Assembly (NCBI GenBank): GCA_049509915.1
Contig: JBEKZL010000170.1
Span: 1-16,481, forward strand
DNA: 16,481 nt
Source of the DNA: JBEKYD01 sp049509915
GTDB taxonomy: Bacteria > Acidobacteriota > Terriglobia > Bryobacterales > Bryobacteraceae
Reading direction: 5' to 3'
This document shows, piece by piece, positions 1-5,832 of the stretch (within the stretch, counting starts at the first letter, position 1; the number at the start of each line of letters is the position of its first letter). A program made the position numbers and the translations under genes. The notes below the pieces were generated by a model that saw nothing but the letters and a program-made list of their open reading frames with translations, made no database searches and was not told the DNA's origin.

Positions 1-68
1 TTCCTTGGACTCCTGGCTAAAGACACGGTTCTTTCGAGACAACGTCGACTCCTTTCCATTTAATGAAA

Positions 69-127
69 AGTGTCCCTAATTTCCGTGTCTCAATTTTGGG
101 GTGCACTCCATAGTGTCCCGGAGTTCC
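69..127. repeat. pair of short direct repeats, AGTGTCCC-N4-TTCC
   Basis: Two copies of a 16-bp motif, AGTGTCCCTAATTTCC at 69-84 and AGTGTCCCGGAGTTCC at 112-127, lie 27 bp apart in the non-coding left edge. 12 of 16 bases match. Short GTGTCCC motifs of this kind are common beside REP-associated elements and transposase relics in many genomes, but no transposase is visible here. The rest of 1-152 shows no gene that I can support. Confidence 0.35.
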
Positions 128-152
128 CCCCCGATTTCCATATCGCCGCGGG

Positions 153-953
153 CTAATTTTTGGTGATGCTCGCAAGCCGACCGCCGACGAACTTAACACG
201 GTATTGAGGATAGGTTGGGTCAACGCCGGTCAGGAGAACTCGCTGGTCAGATAATGTCGGAGGTGAAAACCCAGAGACGCCGGCAACGACATCGGCCATA
301 AAGCGCGTGGTCTCGAAGCTGCCTTGCACCATGTTAGCCGCCTCCACAGCCGTTACTGCATCGACGTGCTTATCAAAGTTATTACAATATGCGATGGTGA
401 ATTCAGCTGTGTCGTTGGATTTGTCGTACCGGGCGCCAACAATGCCAAGCTTGGTTAGGAGTGGGTCCCTGGCGTTCCATTTGTCCGCGTAATACCCATC
501 CAGAGTCGTGACTCCCATTTTGTAAGAGCCAAGCAGTGCAACTTGGGCCTGGATTTCTTGAGCGTTTGGCGCAATGCCCCTTTGCGCTTCTTCGAGAATC
601 TGTGCCTGCTTCTTTTGCTCCCTCTCACGCTGCTGTGCCTGCTTCTTTTGCTCGCTCTCACGTTGCCGTGCTTCTTCGAGCCGGGACTCCGCCGCCGTGC
701 GTACCCGCATAGTCTGTGAAACGTCGTTTGCGATTGCAGACAAAACGGAAGTATCGGAGATGAAGCGAACAGCCACGAGTCTGTCCCTAGGGCTCTTCGC
801 TGTTTCGGCGATCCTCCTGAGTTCGTCACAGGACTTGACCTGGCCAGCCTGGCAGTTCCTGCCAGTGGCTTCGACGCTATTTCCAAAGCATATCGAAGCC
901 TCGAGCAAGGCCACGAACGCAATGCCCGCCGTTCCCGCGGTTGCAAAGCTCAC
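153..953 (-). CDS. secreted or membrane-anchored coiled-coil protein, unknown function
   Basis: I do not recognise this 266-residue protein. The start is taken as GTG at 951-953 because GGAGG (minus strand, 960-964) sits 6 bases upstream; a TTG seven codons earlier is possible but would place the Shine-Dalgarno inside the gene. Residues 1-29 are hydrophobic and look like a signal peptide or membrane anchor, though without the usual basic start. Cys34 and Cys42 follow. Residues 86-126 are a highly charged Glu/Gln/Arg/Lys coiled coil containing two 11-residue repeats of the form QREREQKKQAQ. The C-terminal half (about 130-266) is a mixed, probably globular region ending in VKFVGGRLASITKN. It stands alone on the minus strand downstream of hicAB with about 180 bp between. 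Expression as a real protein is likely from the Shine-Dalgarno and coherent composition; function is unknown. Confidence 0.6.
   Translation of the reverse strand: MSFATAGTAGIAFVALLEASICFGNSVEATGRNCQAGQVKSCDELRRIAETAKSPRDRLVAVRFISDTSVLSAIANDVSQTMRVRTAAESRLEEARQRESEQKKQAQQREREQKKQAQILEEAQRGIAPNAQEIQAQVALLGSYKMGVTTLDGYYADKWNARDPLLTKLGIVGARYDKSNDTAEFTIAYCNNFDKHVDAVTAVEAANMVQGSFETTRFMADVVAGVSGFSPPTLSDQRVLLTGVDPTYPQYRVKFVGGRLASITKN
601..666. repeat. 33-bp in-frame tandem duplication
   Basis: Positions 601-633 and 634-666 are adjacent copies of a 33-bp unit differing at only two positions (C/G and C/T). The unit is 11 codons, so copy-number change keeps the reading frame of the coiled-coil protein on the minus strand. 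An 11-residue period fits a hendecad coiled coil. It reads as a recent duplication. Confidence 0.85.
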
Positions 954-1135
954 GTTATTCCTCCATTTGCCCAAAATGTCTAGAAGTCAGCGCCAGTTAC
1001 GGTAGCACAAAACAATTCTGAGAGGGAAATCCGGGACAGACGGACATGGGGAGATCCGGAGGCCAAGGACCGGTGGGAGCTATTGAGCACGCGGGACTTG
1101 GCGGAAAGGCTGGCTGCCCCATGGTGCGGGCGTCT

Positions 1136-1570
1136 TTAGGCGGCATCGCGGACTTCGACGGTCAGTTGCTTCCCCAGGACCGCGAGGGCGGCTTGGATTT
1201 TCTCCGCCTTGGTGGCATGCGCGGGATCGAGCATGCGGCGGATTTCTCGCTCGTGAAGTCCCAGGCGGCGGGCCAACTCAGAGTTGCTGACTCGCTGGTC
1301 GCGCATGGCCAGGTAGAGCGCCAGTTTCGGCGCCAGCCACAGCGGCGCGGGTACCAGGCGCTGCCCACGCTTTGCGGGTGATGGCGTTGGAACGTCTTCC
1401 CGGCGGGACAAGCGGATGGAGAGATCGGCGCCGAGAGCGTCCATGGCTTCTTCCACGGCCTCGCGGTCGTCTTTGCCGTCGGTGGCGACGCGGGCCAGAT
1501 CGACAAACTCGACTATGACGCGGCCATCGCTGCCGGCCGTGAATTTCGCGGGGTAGCTAAACGAGAACAT
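1136..1570 (-). CDS. hicB: HicB-family antitoxin with C-terminal helix-turn-helix
   Basis: The 144-residue product would neutralise a HicA mRNA-interferase toxin and repress its own operon. Residues 1-55 (MFSFSYPAKF...VIVEFVDL...AVEEAMDALGADL) match the degenerate RNase-H-like HicB fold that binds HicA. Residues 92-135 (RVSNSELARRLGLHEREIRRMLD) form an Xre-type helix-turn-helix, the DNA-binding form found in many HicB proteins in place of ribbon-helix-helix. The start at 1570 is decided by a strong AGGAGGTG (minus strand, 1576-1583) five bases upstream; a longer frame to 1618 would bury this site. The Shine-Dalgarno overlaps the stop codon of the restored hicA frame (1582-1584), the classical coupled hicA-hicB order. 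The antitoxin frame is intact although its toxin partner is frameshifted. Confidence 0.8.
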   Translation of the reverse strand: MFSFSYPAKFTAGSDGRVIVEFVDLARVATDGKDDREAVEEAMDALGADLSIRLSRREDVPTPSPAKRGQRLVPAPLWLAPKLALYLAMRDQRVSNSELARRLGLHEREIRRMLDPAHATKAEKIQAALAVLGKQLTVEVRDAA

Positions 1571-1581
1571 GCATTCACCTC

Positions 1582-1795
1582 CTACAAGTCGTGCGAATCG
1601 ATTTTCCGATCCGCGCACATCTTAGCCAAAAAGGTCGCGGCCAATCTCTTTCTTTCGATCCTTGAGGGTCGTGAATTCGTCGCCGAAGTAGAGGCGGCCG
1701 TGGCTTCCTTTTCCCTTGTCGGCCACAAACCGGCAGGTGACCTCCAGGCTCCGCGCCAGTCTTCGGACCCTCCGCTCGAACTCCGCGCCCTTCAC
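1582..1795 (-). pseudogene. hicA: HicA-family toxin, frameshifted by one base in a T5 run
   Basis: The frame from GTG at 1793-1795 reads VKGAEFERRVRRLARSLEV, then DKGKGSHGRLYFGDEFTTLK, then DRKKEIGRDLFG and stops at 1622. The GKGSHG segment with its catalytic His is the HicA double-stranded-RNA-binding-like toxin core. The expected family ending (IG-x-x-LLAKM...) is missing in this frame, but it appears one base later: removing one T of the T5 run (A5 at 1628-1632 on plus) gives EIGRDLLAKMCADRKIDSHDL ending at TAG 1582-1584. The restored protein is 70 residues, the normal size, and its stop overlaps the hicB Shine-Dalgarno. As given, the C-terminal helix is lost, so the toxin is probably inactive. 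Either a true mutation or a homopolymer sequencing error. The start codon is less sure, since AGGA lies only two bases from the GTG. Confidence 0.75.
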
Positions 1796-1806
1796 TTTCC
1801 TAGCGT

Positions 1807-1830
1807 CGGACAGTTGTGTCCGAGTGTCAA
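1807..1830 (-). promoter_or_regulatory. possible hicAB promoter/operator
   Basis: On the minus strand a consensus TTGACA (1825-1830) is followed by the palindrome CGGACA-N4-TGTCCG (1807-1822) just upstream of the hicA GTG at 1795. An operator between -35 and the start fits HicB autorepression. The -10 expected 17 bp from TTGACA (GACGCT) is poor, so the promoter call is weak. The rest of the 315-bp gap 1796-2111 contains no gene I can support. Confidence 0.35.
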
Positions 1831-2074
1831 ATGGCCCGCCACGCGCATCCCGCTTCCAATGCGTGGCAGCCGACTCGCTGAAAGTAAAGGAGAAACGTAC
1901 CACCGGGACCGCGACCTCCCACCGGCAACCCTTTCCCGCAATTTGATTTTTCAAATCCGGAATTGTCCGCCCGGCAGCCCGCCAAGGCCCGAAACGAGAA
2001 CGTACCGCGAGGTGAAACGGGACCGCTCGTTGTCACCAAACCACCCGTCGGCGCGTCCAATCGGTTAGACACTG

Positions 2075-2100
2075 TATAATGGCCCTAGGCCCGCAGGAGA
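2075..2100 (+). promoter_or_regulatory. -10 box and ribosome binding site of the S41-like gene
   Basis: A perfect TATAAT lies at 2075-2080, with no convincing -35 at 16-18 bp. AGGAGA at 2095-2100 is 11 bases before the ATG at 2112. This pair decides the start at 2112: an in-frame ATG at 2079 overlaps the -10 box and could not be transcribed from it. Confidence 0.5.
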
Positions 2101-2111
2101 TTTCCTTACCT

Positions 2112-3338
2112 ATGAGCAGCCGCTTCAAGTATTCCGTGGTCAGCGCGTCCACGTGTCTTTCCCTTATGCTTCTGATCGGGAGCGTGGTAGGCAAGGGCGC
2201 CGACCAGAACGATCCGCTGAAGCAAATCGGCGTTTTCAGCGACGTCGTCGGCTATATCAAGAGCCAGTATGTGGAAGAGCCCGATATGAAGTCGGTCACT
2301 CTCGGCGCGCTCAATGGCATGCTCGAAGCGATCGATCCTTTTGCCAGCTATCTCAACGCGGATCAGTACAAGGAATACAAGACCTACCTTGATACCCGAC
2401 AGACTAAACCGGGCGACGTCGGCCTGGTGCTGTCGAAGAAGCCCGGCTACATGGAAGTGGTGGCGGCCGTACCGGATTCTCCGGCGGCCAAGGCGGGATT
2501 CGGCACCCGCGACATGATCGAATCGATCAAGGGGATCTCCACCCGGGACATGCCATTGGCCTATGCCGGTATGCTGCTCTCGGGCAACCTGGGTACGACT
2601 ATCGAGCTGACCGTGGTGCAAGTGCGTCATCCGGAGCCGCAGACCATTACTTTGACGCGATCCGACGTCGCCACGCTGCCGTTGGTCAGCCGCCCGCTCG
2701 ATAACCAGACGGGATACATCGGCGTCGGCGAGCTGTCCGCCGAACGGGTCAAGGAAGTGGCGGCTGCCGTTCAGAAGCTTCAGAAAGACGGTGAGCAACG
2801 GCTGATTCTGGACTTGCGCAACTGTGCCACTGGCTCTCCCGACGCCGGCATCGCTCTGGCGAACCTGTTCCTCAATAAGGGGCGCATCACCTATCTGAAG
2901 GGGCAGCGGGTACCGCAGCAGAATTTCGAAGCCGATCCGTCCAAAGCGATCACCACGCTGCCGCTCGCGGTGCTCACCAATCATGGCACCGCCGACGCCG
3001 CCGAAATCGCAGCTGCCGCTCTTCTGGGTAACCAGCGGGCTCAAGTGGTTGGCGAACGCACGTACGGAGACGCCGCCCAGCGCAAGGCGCTCGACATGGA
3101 CGATGGCGGCGCTATTCTCCTATCGGTGGCCAAGTACTACTCGCCCGACGGGAAGGCGATTCAGGATACCGGCGTGACGCCCAGCACCACGGTCGCCGAG
3201 CCGGAGCCGCAGATCGACTTCGACGAGAATGGCGAGCCGGTTCCTACCCCACCGCAACAGCAGCCGCAGCCAAAAAAGCTGGAAGACGATCCAGTGGTGA
3301 AGAAGGCGGTTGAAGTGCTCGTCGCCAATAAGGTGTAG
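2112..3338 (+). CDS. CtpA-like S41 family protein, predicted catalytically dead
   Basis: The 408-residue product has the full layout of a carboxy-terminal processing protease: a membrane anchor or signal (about 7-27), a helical region with the typical YVEEPD and LNGMLEAIDPFASYL (50-81), a PDZ domain (about 97-185, containing SPAAKAGF) and an S41 core (200-360). The catalytic segment normally reads G-(S/T)-A-Ser-A-S-E and the general-base Lys comes 25 residues later in FGKG. Here the segments are HGTADAAEI and GERTYGDAAQ: Asp295 replaces Ser and Asp320 replaces Lys, with the 25-residue spacing kept. The fold is intact, so this looks like a maintained pseudoprotease, perhaps a peptide-binding or scaffold protein in the periplasm. 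The tail (360-390) is Pro/Gln/Glu rich. It is followed 11 bp downstream by a protein kinase gene, probably in the same transcript. Confidence 0.9.
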   Translation: MSSRFKYSVVSASTCLSLMLLIGSVVGKGADQNDPLKQIGVFSDVVGYIKSQYVEEPDMKSVTLGALNGMLEAIDPFASYLNADQYKEYKTYLDTRQTKPGDVGLVLSKKPGYMEVVAAVPDSPAAKAGFGTRDMIESIKGISTRDMPLAYAGMLLSGNLGTTIELTVVQVRHPEPQTITLTRSDVATLPLVSRPLDNQTGYIGVGELSAERVKEVAAAVQKLQKDGEQRLILDLRNCATGSPDAGIALANLFLNKGRITYLKGQRVPQQNFEADPSKAITTLPLAVLTNHGTADAAEIAAAALLGNQRAQVVGERTYGDAAQRKALDMDDGGAILLSVAKYYSPDGKAIQDTGVTPSTTVAEPEPQIDFDENGEPVPTPPQQQPQPKKLEDDPVVKKAVEVLVANKV

Positions 3339-3349
3339 ATTGGGTAGCT

Positions 3350-4171
3350 GTGACCGATCCGGCCACTCGCTACCGGGTTGTCCGTGAACTGGGGCACGGT
3401 TCCATGGGAATCGTCTTCCAGGCCGAGGATATTCCGAATCACCGATCCGTGGCGCTCAAGTTTCTGGGGGACGAGCATCTCGCCAACCGCGACATCGTGG
3501 CCCGCTTCGAGCAGGAAGGGCAGATCCTCAGCGCCGTTCATCATCCCAATCTCTGCGCGGTGTACGAAGTTGGCTACTGGCAGCAGCGTCCCTTCCTGGC
3601 CATGGAGTTGCTTGATGGCTGGACGCTGGCGGAACGGATAGCTATCCGCTGGCTGTATCCGCATGAGGCGCTCGAAATCGGCATACAAGCTCTCGCCGGA
3701 TTGGGAGCGGCGCACACGGCTGGAATCCTCCATCGCGACATCAAGCCCGCCAATCTGTTCATCACCCGCCTGGCAGAGGTGAAGCTGCTCGATTTCGGTC
3801 TGGCGAAAGATCAGGCCGGCCGTGCCGCCTCGGCGGGACTGGGCGAAGATGGCGCCACTGCCGTGTTTACCCGGACGCTGACCGGCGTGATCCTTGGCAC
3901 CTACGCTTATATGGCGCCCGAGCAGGCGCGCGGCGAGACGCTCGATGCCCGCGCCGATCTGTATTCGCTGGGGGCGGTGCTGCACGAAGCCATGACCGGC
4001 AGGCTGCCTCAATACGGCGCACCGTCCGCGGATATCCATCCCGAACTGGCCCCCATCGTCGCCCGCCTCACCGCGCTCGATCGCAATGCCCGCTATCGGG
4101 ATGCGGCCGAAGCCCACGATGCCATGCTGGCCGTCAAGCGCGCCGGCGGCCCGCGGCCGCTGGCAGGCTAG
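3350..4171 (+). CDS. stand-alone eukaryotic-type Ser/Thr protein kinase
   Basis: The 273-residue protein is a Hanks-type kinase that transfers ATP phosphate to Ser/Thr of proteins. All key elements are present: glycine loop GHGSMG (15-20), VALK Lys37, alpha-C Glu near 56, catalytic HRDIKPAN (128-135), DFG (148-150), an activation loop with several Thr/Ser, and APE (189-191). The region between DLYSLG (203-208) and the last helix is shortened, so the alpha-G part is reduced. There is no transmembrane or sensor domain after the kinase, unlike most PknB-like proteins, so it should be cytosolic. The start is GTG at 3350, 11 bp after the S41-like gene, with a weak GGGTAG upstream; this suggests translational coupling. 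Its substrate cannot be read from sequence. The S41-like neighbour is predicted to be periplasmic, so direct phosphorylation of it is not obvious. Confidence 0.93.
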   Translation: MTDPATRYRVVRELGHGSMGIVFQAEDIPNHRSVALKFLGDEHLANRDIVARFEQEGQILSAVHHPNLCAVYEVGYWQQRPFLAMELLDGWTLAERIAIRWLYPHEALEIGIQALAGLGAAHTAGILHRDIKPANLFITRLAEVKLLDFGLAKDQAGRAASAGLGEDGATAVFTRTLTGVILGTYAYMAPEQARGETLDARADLYSLGAVLHEAMTGRLPQYGAPSADIHPELAPIVARLTALDRNARYRDAAEAHDAMLAVKRAGGPRPLAG

Positions 4172-4195
4172 CGGTTGCGGCAAGTTGGTCGACAT

Positions 4196-4224
4196 TTGAA
4201 ATAGCCATGAATCATGGCTATAAT
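4196..4224 (+). promoter_or_regulatory. sigma70-type promoter overlapped by operator palindrome
   Basis: TTGAAA (4196-4201), a 17-bp spacer and TATAAT (4219-4224) form a near-consensus promoter. A perfect palindrome, ATAGCCATGA / TCATGGCTAT around a central A, spans 4201-4221, filling the spacer and touching both boxes. This is the expected site of autorepression by an antitoxin. The predicted transcription start (about 4231) is only a few bases before the ATG at 4234, so the transcript would be leaderless or nearly so. Confidence 0.8.
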
Positions 4225-4233
4225 AGAGACGCC

Positions 4234-4464
4234 ATGGACGTTGTATCGCCGAAGCTAAGAACCGCCTGCCCGAGTTGATCCGCGCCGTCGAAGGCGGGGA
4301 GAAGGTGGTCATCACCCGGCGAGGCAAGCCCGTGGCCGAGATCGCTCCCCCCCCCGCCCGAGCGCCGGAAAGCCCGCTTGGGTGGCATGAGGGGCCGCAT
4401 CGAGCTGTTGCCAGGGTGGGACGCTCCCATTGACCCCGACCGCTTTCTGTCGGGCGATCTGTGA
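4234..4464 (+). pseudogene. Phd/VapB-type antitoxin, reading frame broken twice
   Basis: Three segments in two frames make up one antitoxin. From ATG 4234 the frame reads MDV; one base is then missing near 4240-4244. The next frame, from ATC at 4245, reads IAEAKNRLPELIRAVEGGEK then VVITRRGKPVAEIAPP, the Phd/YefM DNA-binding fold. In the C9 run (4347-4355) one C too many moves the frame back; with C8 it continues PPERRKARLGGMRGRIELL then PGWDAPIDPDRFLSGDL and stops at 4462-4464, the toxin-binding tail usual for VapC partners. The restored protein is about 76 residues, and its stop overlaps the vapC GTG by four bases (GTGA). As written, no intact antitoxin can be made, since the middle frame has an upstream stop and no start codon. 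Real decay or homopolymer-type sequence error are both possible. Confidence 0.75.
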
Positions 4465-4853
4465 GCGGCTACCTGCTCGACACGAACGTCGCCATCGTCG
4501 CTTTGTCCGAACCCGACCGGCTACCGCGCGCCATAAGAACGGCGATCCTCGCGGGACCCAACGTCTTGAGCGTCGTGTCGTATTGGGAGGTCCTGCTCAA
4601 ATCGATGAAGGGTAACCTGCTCAAGGTAGGCGATCCGCGTGCTTGGTGGTTGGATGCGCTCGATCAACTGGCGGCGAATCCGCTCATGCTTCGGCCGGAT
4701 CACGTCGCCGAGAATTACAGTCTGCCCGAGATTCACAAGGACCCTTTCGATCGGGTGCTGACCGCACAGGCCGCGGTCGGAGGTCTCAAAATCGTTACTC
4801 TCGATGCGGTAATTCGACGCTACGCTTCCGCCAGAATTCGAGTGCTCTCCTGA
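4461..4853 (+). CDS. vapC: VapC-family PIN-domain toxin (ribonuclease)
   Basis: The 130-residue PIN-domain protein should cleave RNA with a Mg2+-dependent acidic centre. The conserved acids are visible: Asp7 in YLLDTNV, Glu43 in SYWEV, Asp94/Asp97 in IHKDPFDRVL and Asp115 in VTLDAVI. Its length is typical of the family. The start is GTG at 4461, overlapping the antitoxin stop by four bases, so translation depends on ribosomes finishing the antitoxin frame. The toxin is intact while the antitoxin upstream is frameshifted, a combination normally not tolerated if expressed; the coupling may silence it. It ends one base from the convergent membrane-protein gene. Confidence 0.9.
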   Translation: MSGYLLDTNVAIVALSEPDRLPRAIRTAILAGPNVLSVVSYWEVLLKSMKGNLLKVGDPRAWWLDALDQLAANPLMLRPDHVAENYSLPEIHKDPFDRVLTAQAAVGGLKIVTLDAVIRRYASARIRVLS

Positions 4854-4854
4854 C

Positions 4855-5244
4855 CTACCGCAACCCGCTCCATTCTTCTGAAATCACGATTGAGTTCGCC
4901 GGATTGGCCGGGTCGAAACGAACGGCAATCACGGTGATCATCTCCTTTTCCGACGGCAGATACGCGCCCAGTTGCGACACGTCCTGGGAGGCGGTGTATT
5001 CCACGCCGCGAACCGAATAGGAGTAGAACACCAATTCTTCCCGCAGGTCCACCAGCGCGGCGTCGCACATTTTGCCGGTGGCCACCAGCCAGGCGCGGCG
5101 ACGGCGCTCGCGTTCTTCCGGGGGAACCCGCGAGCGCTTCCAGGCCCGGTACCCCAGAATCCCAACCAGTCCCGCCAGCACTCCGGCCAGCAGCAGCGTT
5201 ACGGCCCCGGCGGCCGAATCGAACCAAGCCTGAGCGCCCGGCAT
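4855..5244 (-). CDS. small single-span membrane protein, DUF3592-like
   Basis: This 129-residue protein has one hydrophobic segment (about 12-33) followed by a very basic stretch (RAWKRSRVPPEERERRRR, 33-50), so the C-terminal domain should be cytoplasmic by the positive-inside rule. The soluble part has a pattern seen in DUF3592-type proteins: YSYSVRGVEYTASQDV and then VRFDPANPANSIVISEEW. That assignment is by pattern only, and no function is known. The start codon has only a distant GGGAGA (about 14 bases), which lies at the end of the upstream transaldolase relic; the two genes are 11 bp apart and were probably an operon. The stop is one base from the convergent vapC stop. Confidence 0.7.
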   Translation of the reverse strand: MPGAQAWFDSAAGAVTLLLAGVLAGLVGILGYRAWKRSRVPPEERERRRRAWLVATGKMCDAALVDLREELVFYSYSVRGVEYTASQDVSQLGAYLPSEKEMITVIAVRFDPANPANSIVISEEWSGLR

Positions 5245-5255
5245 GGATAAGCGAA

Positions 5256-5393
5256 CTATCTCCCGACCGGCCCTTCCTGGAACGGCTTGGCCCAGTCCTT
5301 TTGGAACTGCGCCAGTCGCTTGTCGGTGGGCGGGTGAATCTTGACCAGCTCGCGCAGTTCGTCCAGGTTCGCCGTGTCCAGAAAAATCTTCAA
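5256..5393 (-). pseudogene. transaldolase/fructose-6-phosphate aldolase relic with large in-frame internal deletion
   Basis: The frame from TTG at 5391-5393, with GGAGG nine bases upstream, reads MKIFLDTANLDELRE. This is the N-terminus of the small TalC/Fsa transaldolase family. It then runs straight into LVKIHPPTDKRLAQFQKDWA, which matches the C-terminal end of the same family (usual form KHPLTD-x-G-x-x-x-F-x-x-DW). The whole catalytic barrel between them, roughly 170 residues including the Schiff-base Lys, is absent, leaving 45 codons. The family is normally about 215 residues. The open frame across the junction, and the kept start and stop regions, point to a clean internal deletion. No aldolase activity is possible. 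Confidence 0.7.
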
Positions 5394-5474
5394 CGCTCGA
5401 GCCCTCCAGTCGCTTCCCAGTTTATCACCGCGCGAATCCAACCTAGCGCGCCAGGTCCGCTTCCCTGCCCGAGC

Positions 5475-5504
5475 TTGCCCCTCGCCTCCGGAATGCGCTA
5501 TGCT
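5475..5504 (+). promoter_or_regulatory. probable rpsT promoter
   Basis: TTGCCC (5475-5480), an 18-bp spacer and TATGCT (5499-5504) lie 38 bp before the rpsT ATG, with AAGGA at 5524-5528 as a rather distant ribosome binding site. Confidence 0.5.
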
Positions 5505-5541
5505 GGAGGCTCAAACGCTCTGTAAGGATTCGATTTAGCAG

Positions 5542-5808
5542 ATGGCCAATACGTATTCCGCGCTTAAGCGCGTCCGCGAAACCGAGCGGCGTACCGAATT
5601 CAATAACCGCAACAAGACTCGCCTTCGGCACCAGATCCGCACCATTCGCCGAGCAATCTTGAGCAAGGATGCCGCCGCCGCTTCCGCGCTCTTGCCTCAA
5701 ACTTTTTCCCTGATCGACCGCTCCGCCAGAAACGGGGCGATCAAGAAGAACACCGCCTCGCGCTATAAGTCCAAATTGCACGCCCGAATCAAAGCGCTAT
5801 CGGCCTAG
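5542..5808 (+). CDS. rpsT: 30S ribosomal protein S20
   Basis: The 88-residue, very basic, helical protein starts MANTYSALKRVRETERRTEF and ends KSKLHARIKALSA, the S20 pattern. It binds 16S rRNA in the lower body of the small subunit. Its length is normal. It is monocistronic on plus, with its own promoter-like sequence upstream, and converges on holA with a 24-bp gap. I saw no strong terminator between the two. Confidence 0.95.
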   Translation: MANTYSALKRVRETERRTEFNNRNKTRLRHQIRTIRRAILSKDAAAASALLPQTFSLIDRSARNGAIKKNTASRYKSKLHARIKALSA

Positions 5809-5832
5809 TAGCACAAGCCGCCGGCGCGCGAT

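Noticed and set aside
1003..1137. Plus-strand frame reading ...TWGDPEAKDRWELLSTRDLAE...
   Set aside because: It looks faintly like a coding remnant, but it has no start codon and I recognise no family; too weak to annotate.
1827..2072. 81-codon open frame on minus upstream of hicA
   Set aside because: Overlaps the likely control regions of hicAB and the S41-like gene, has no Shine-Dalgarno and no family pattern.
3161..4327. 388-codon open frame on minus opposite the kinase
   Set aside because: The kinase motifs on plus are complete; the antisense product has no recognisable domain.
5809..5832. Possible terminator between rpsT and holA (AGCCG...CGGCT)
   Set aside because: Only a 5-bp stem with a long loop and no T tract.
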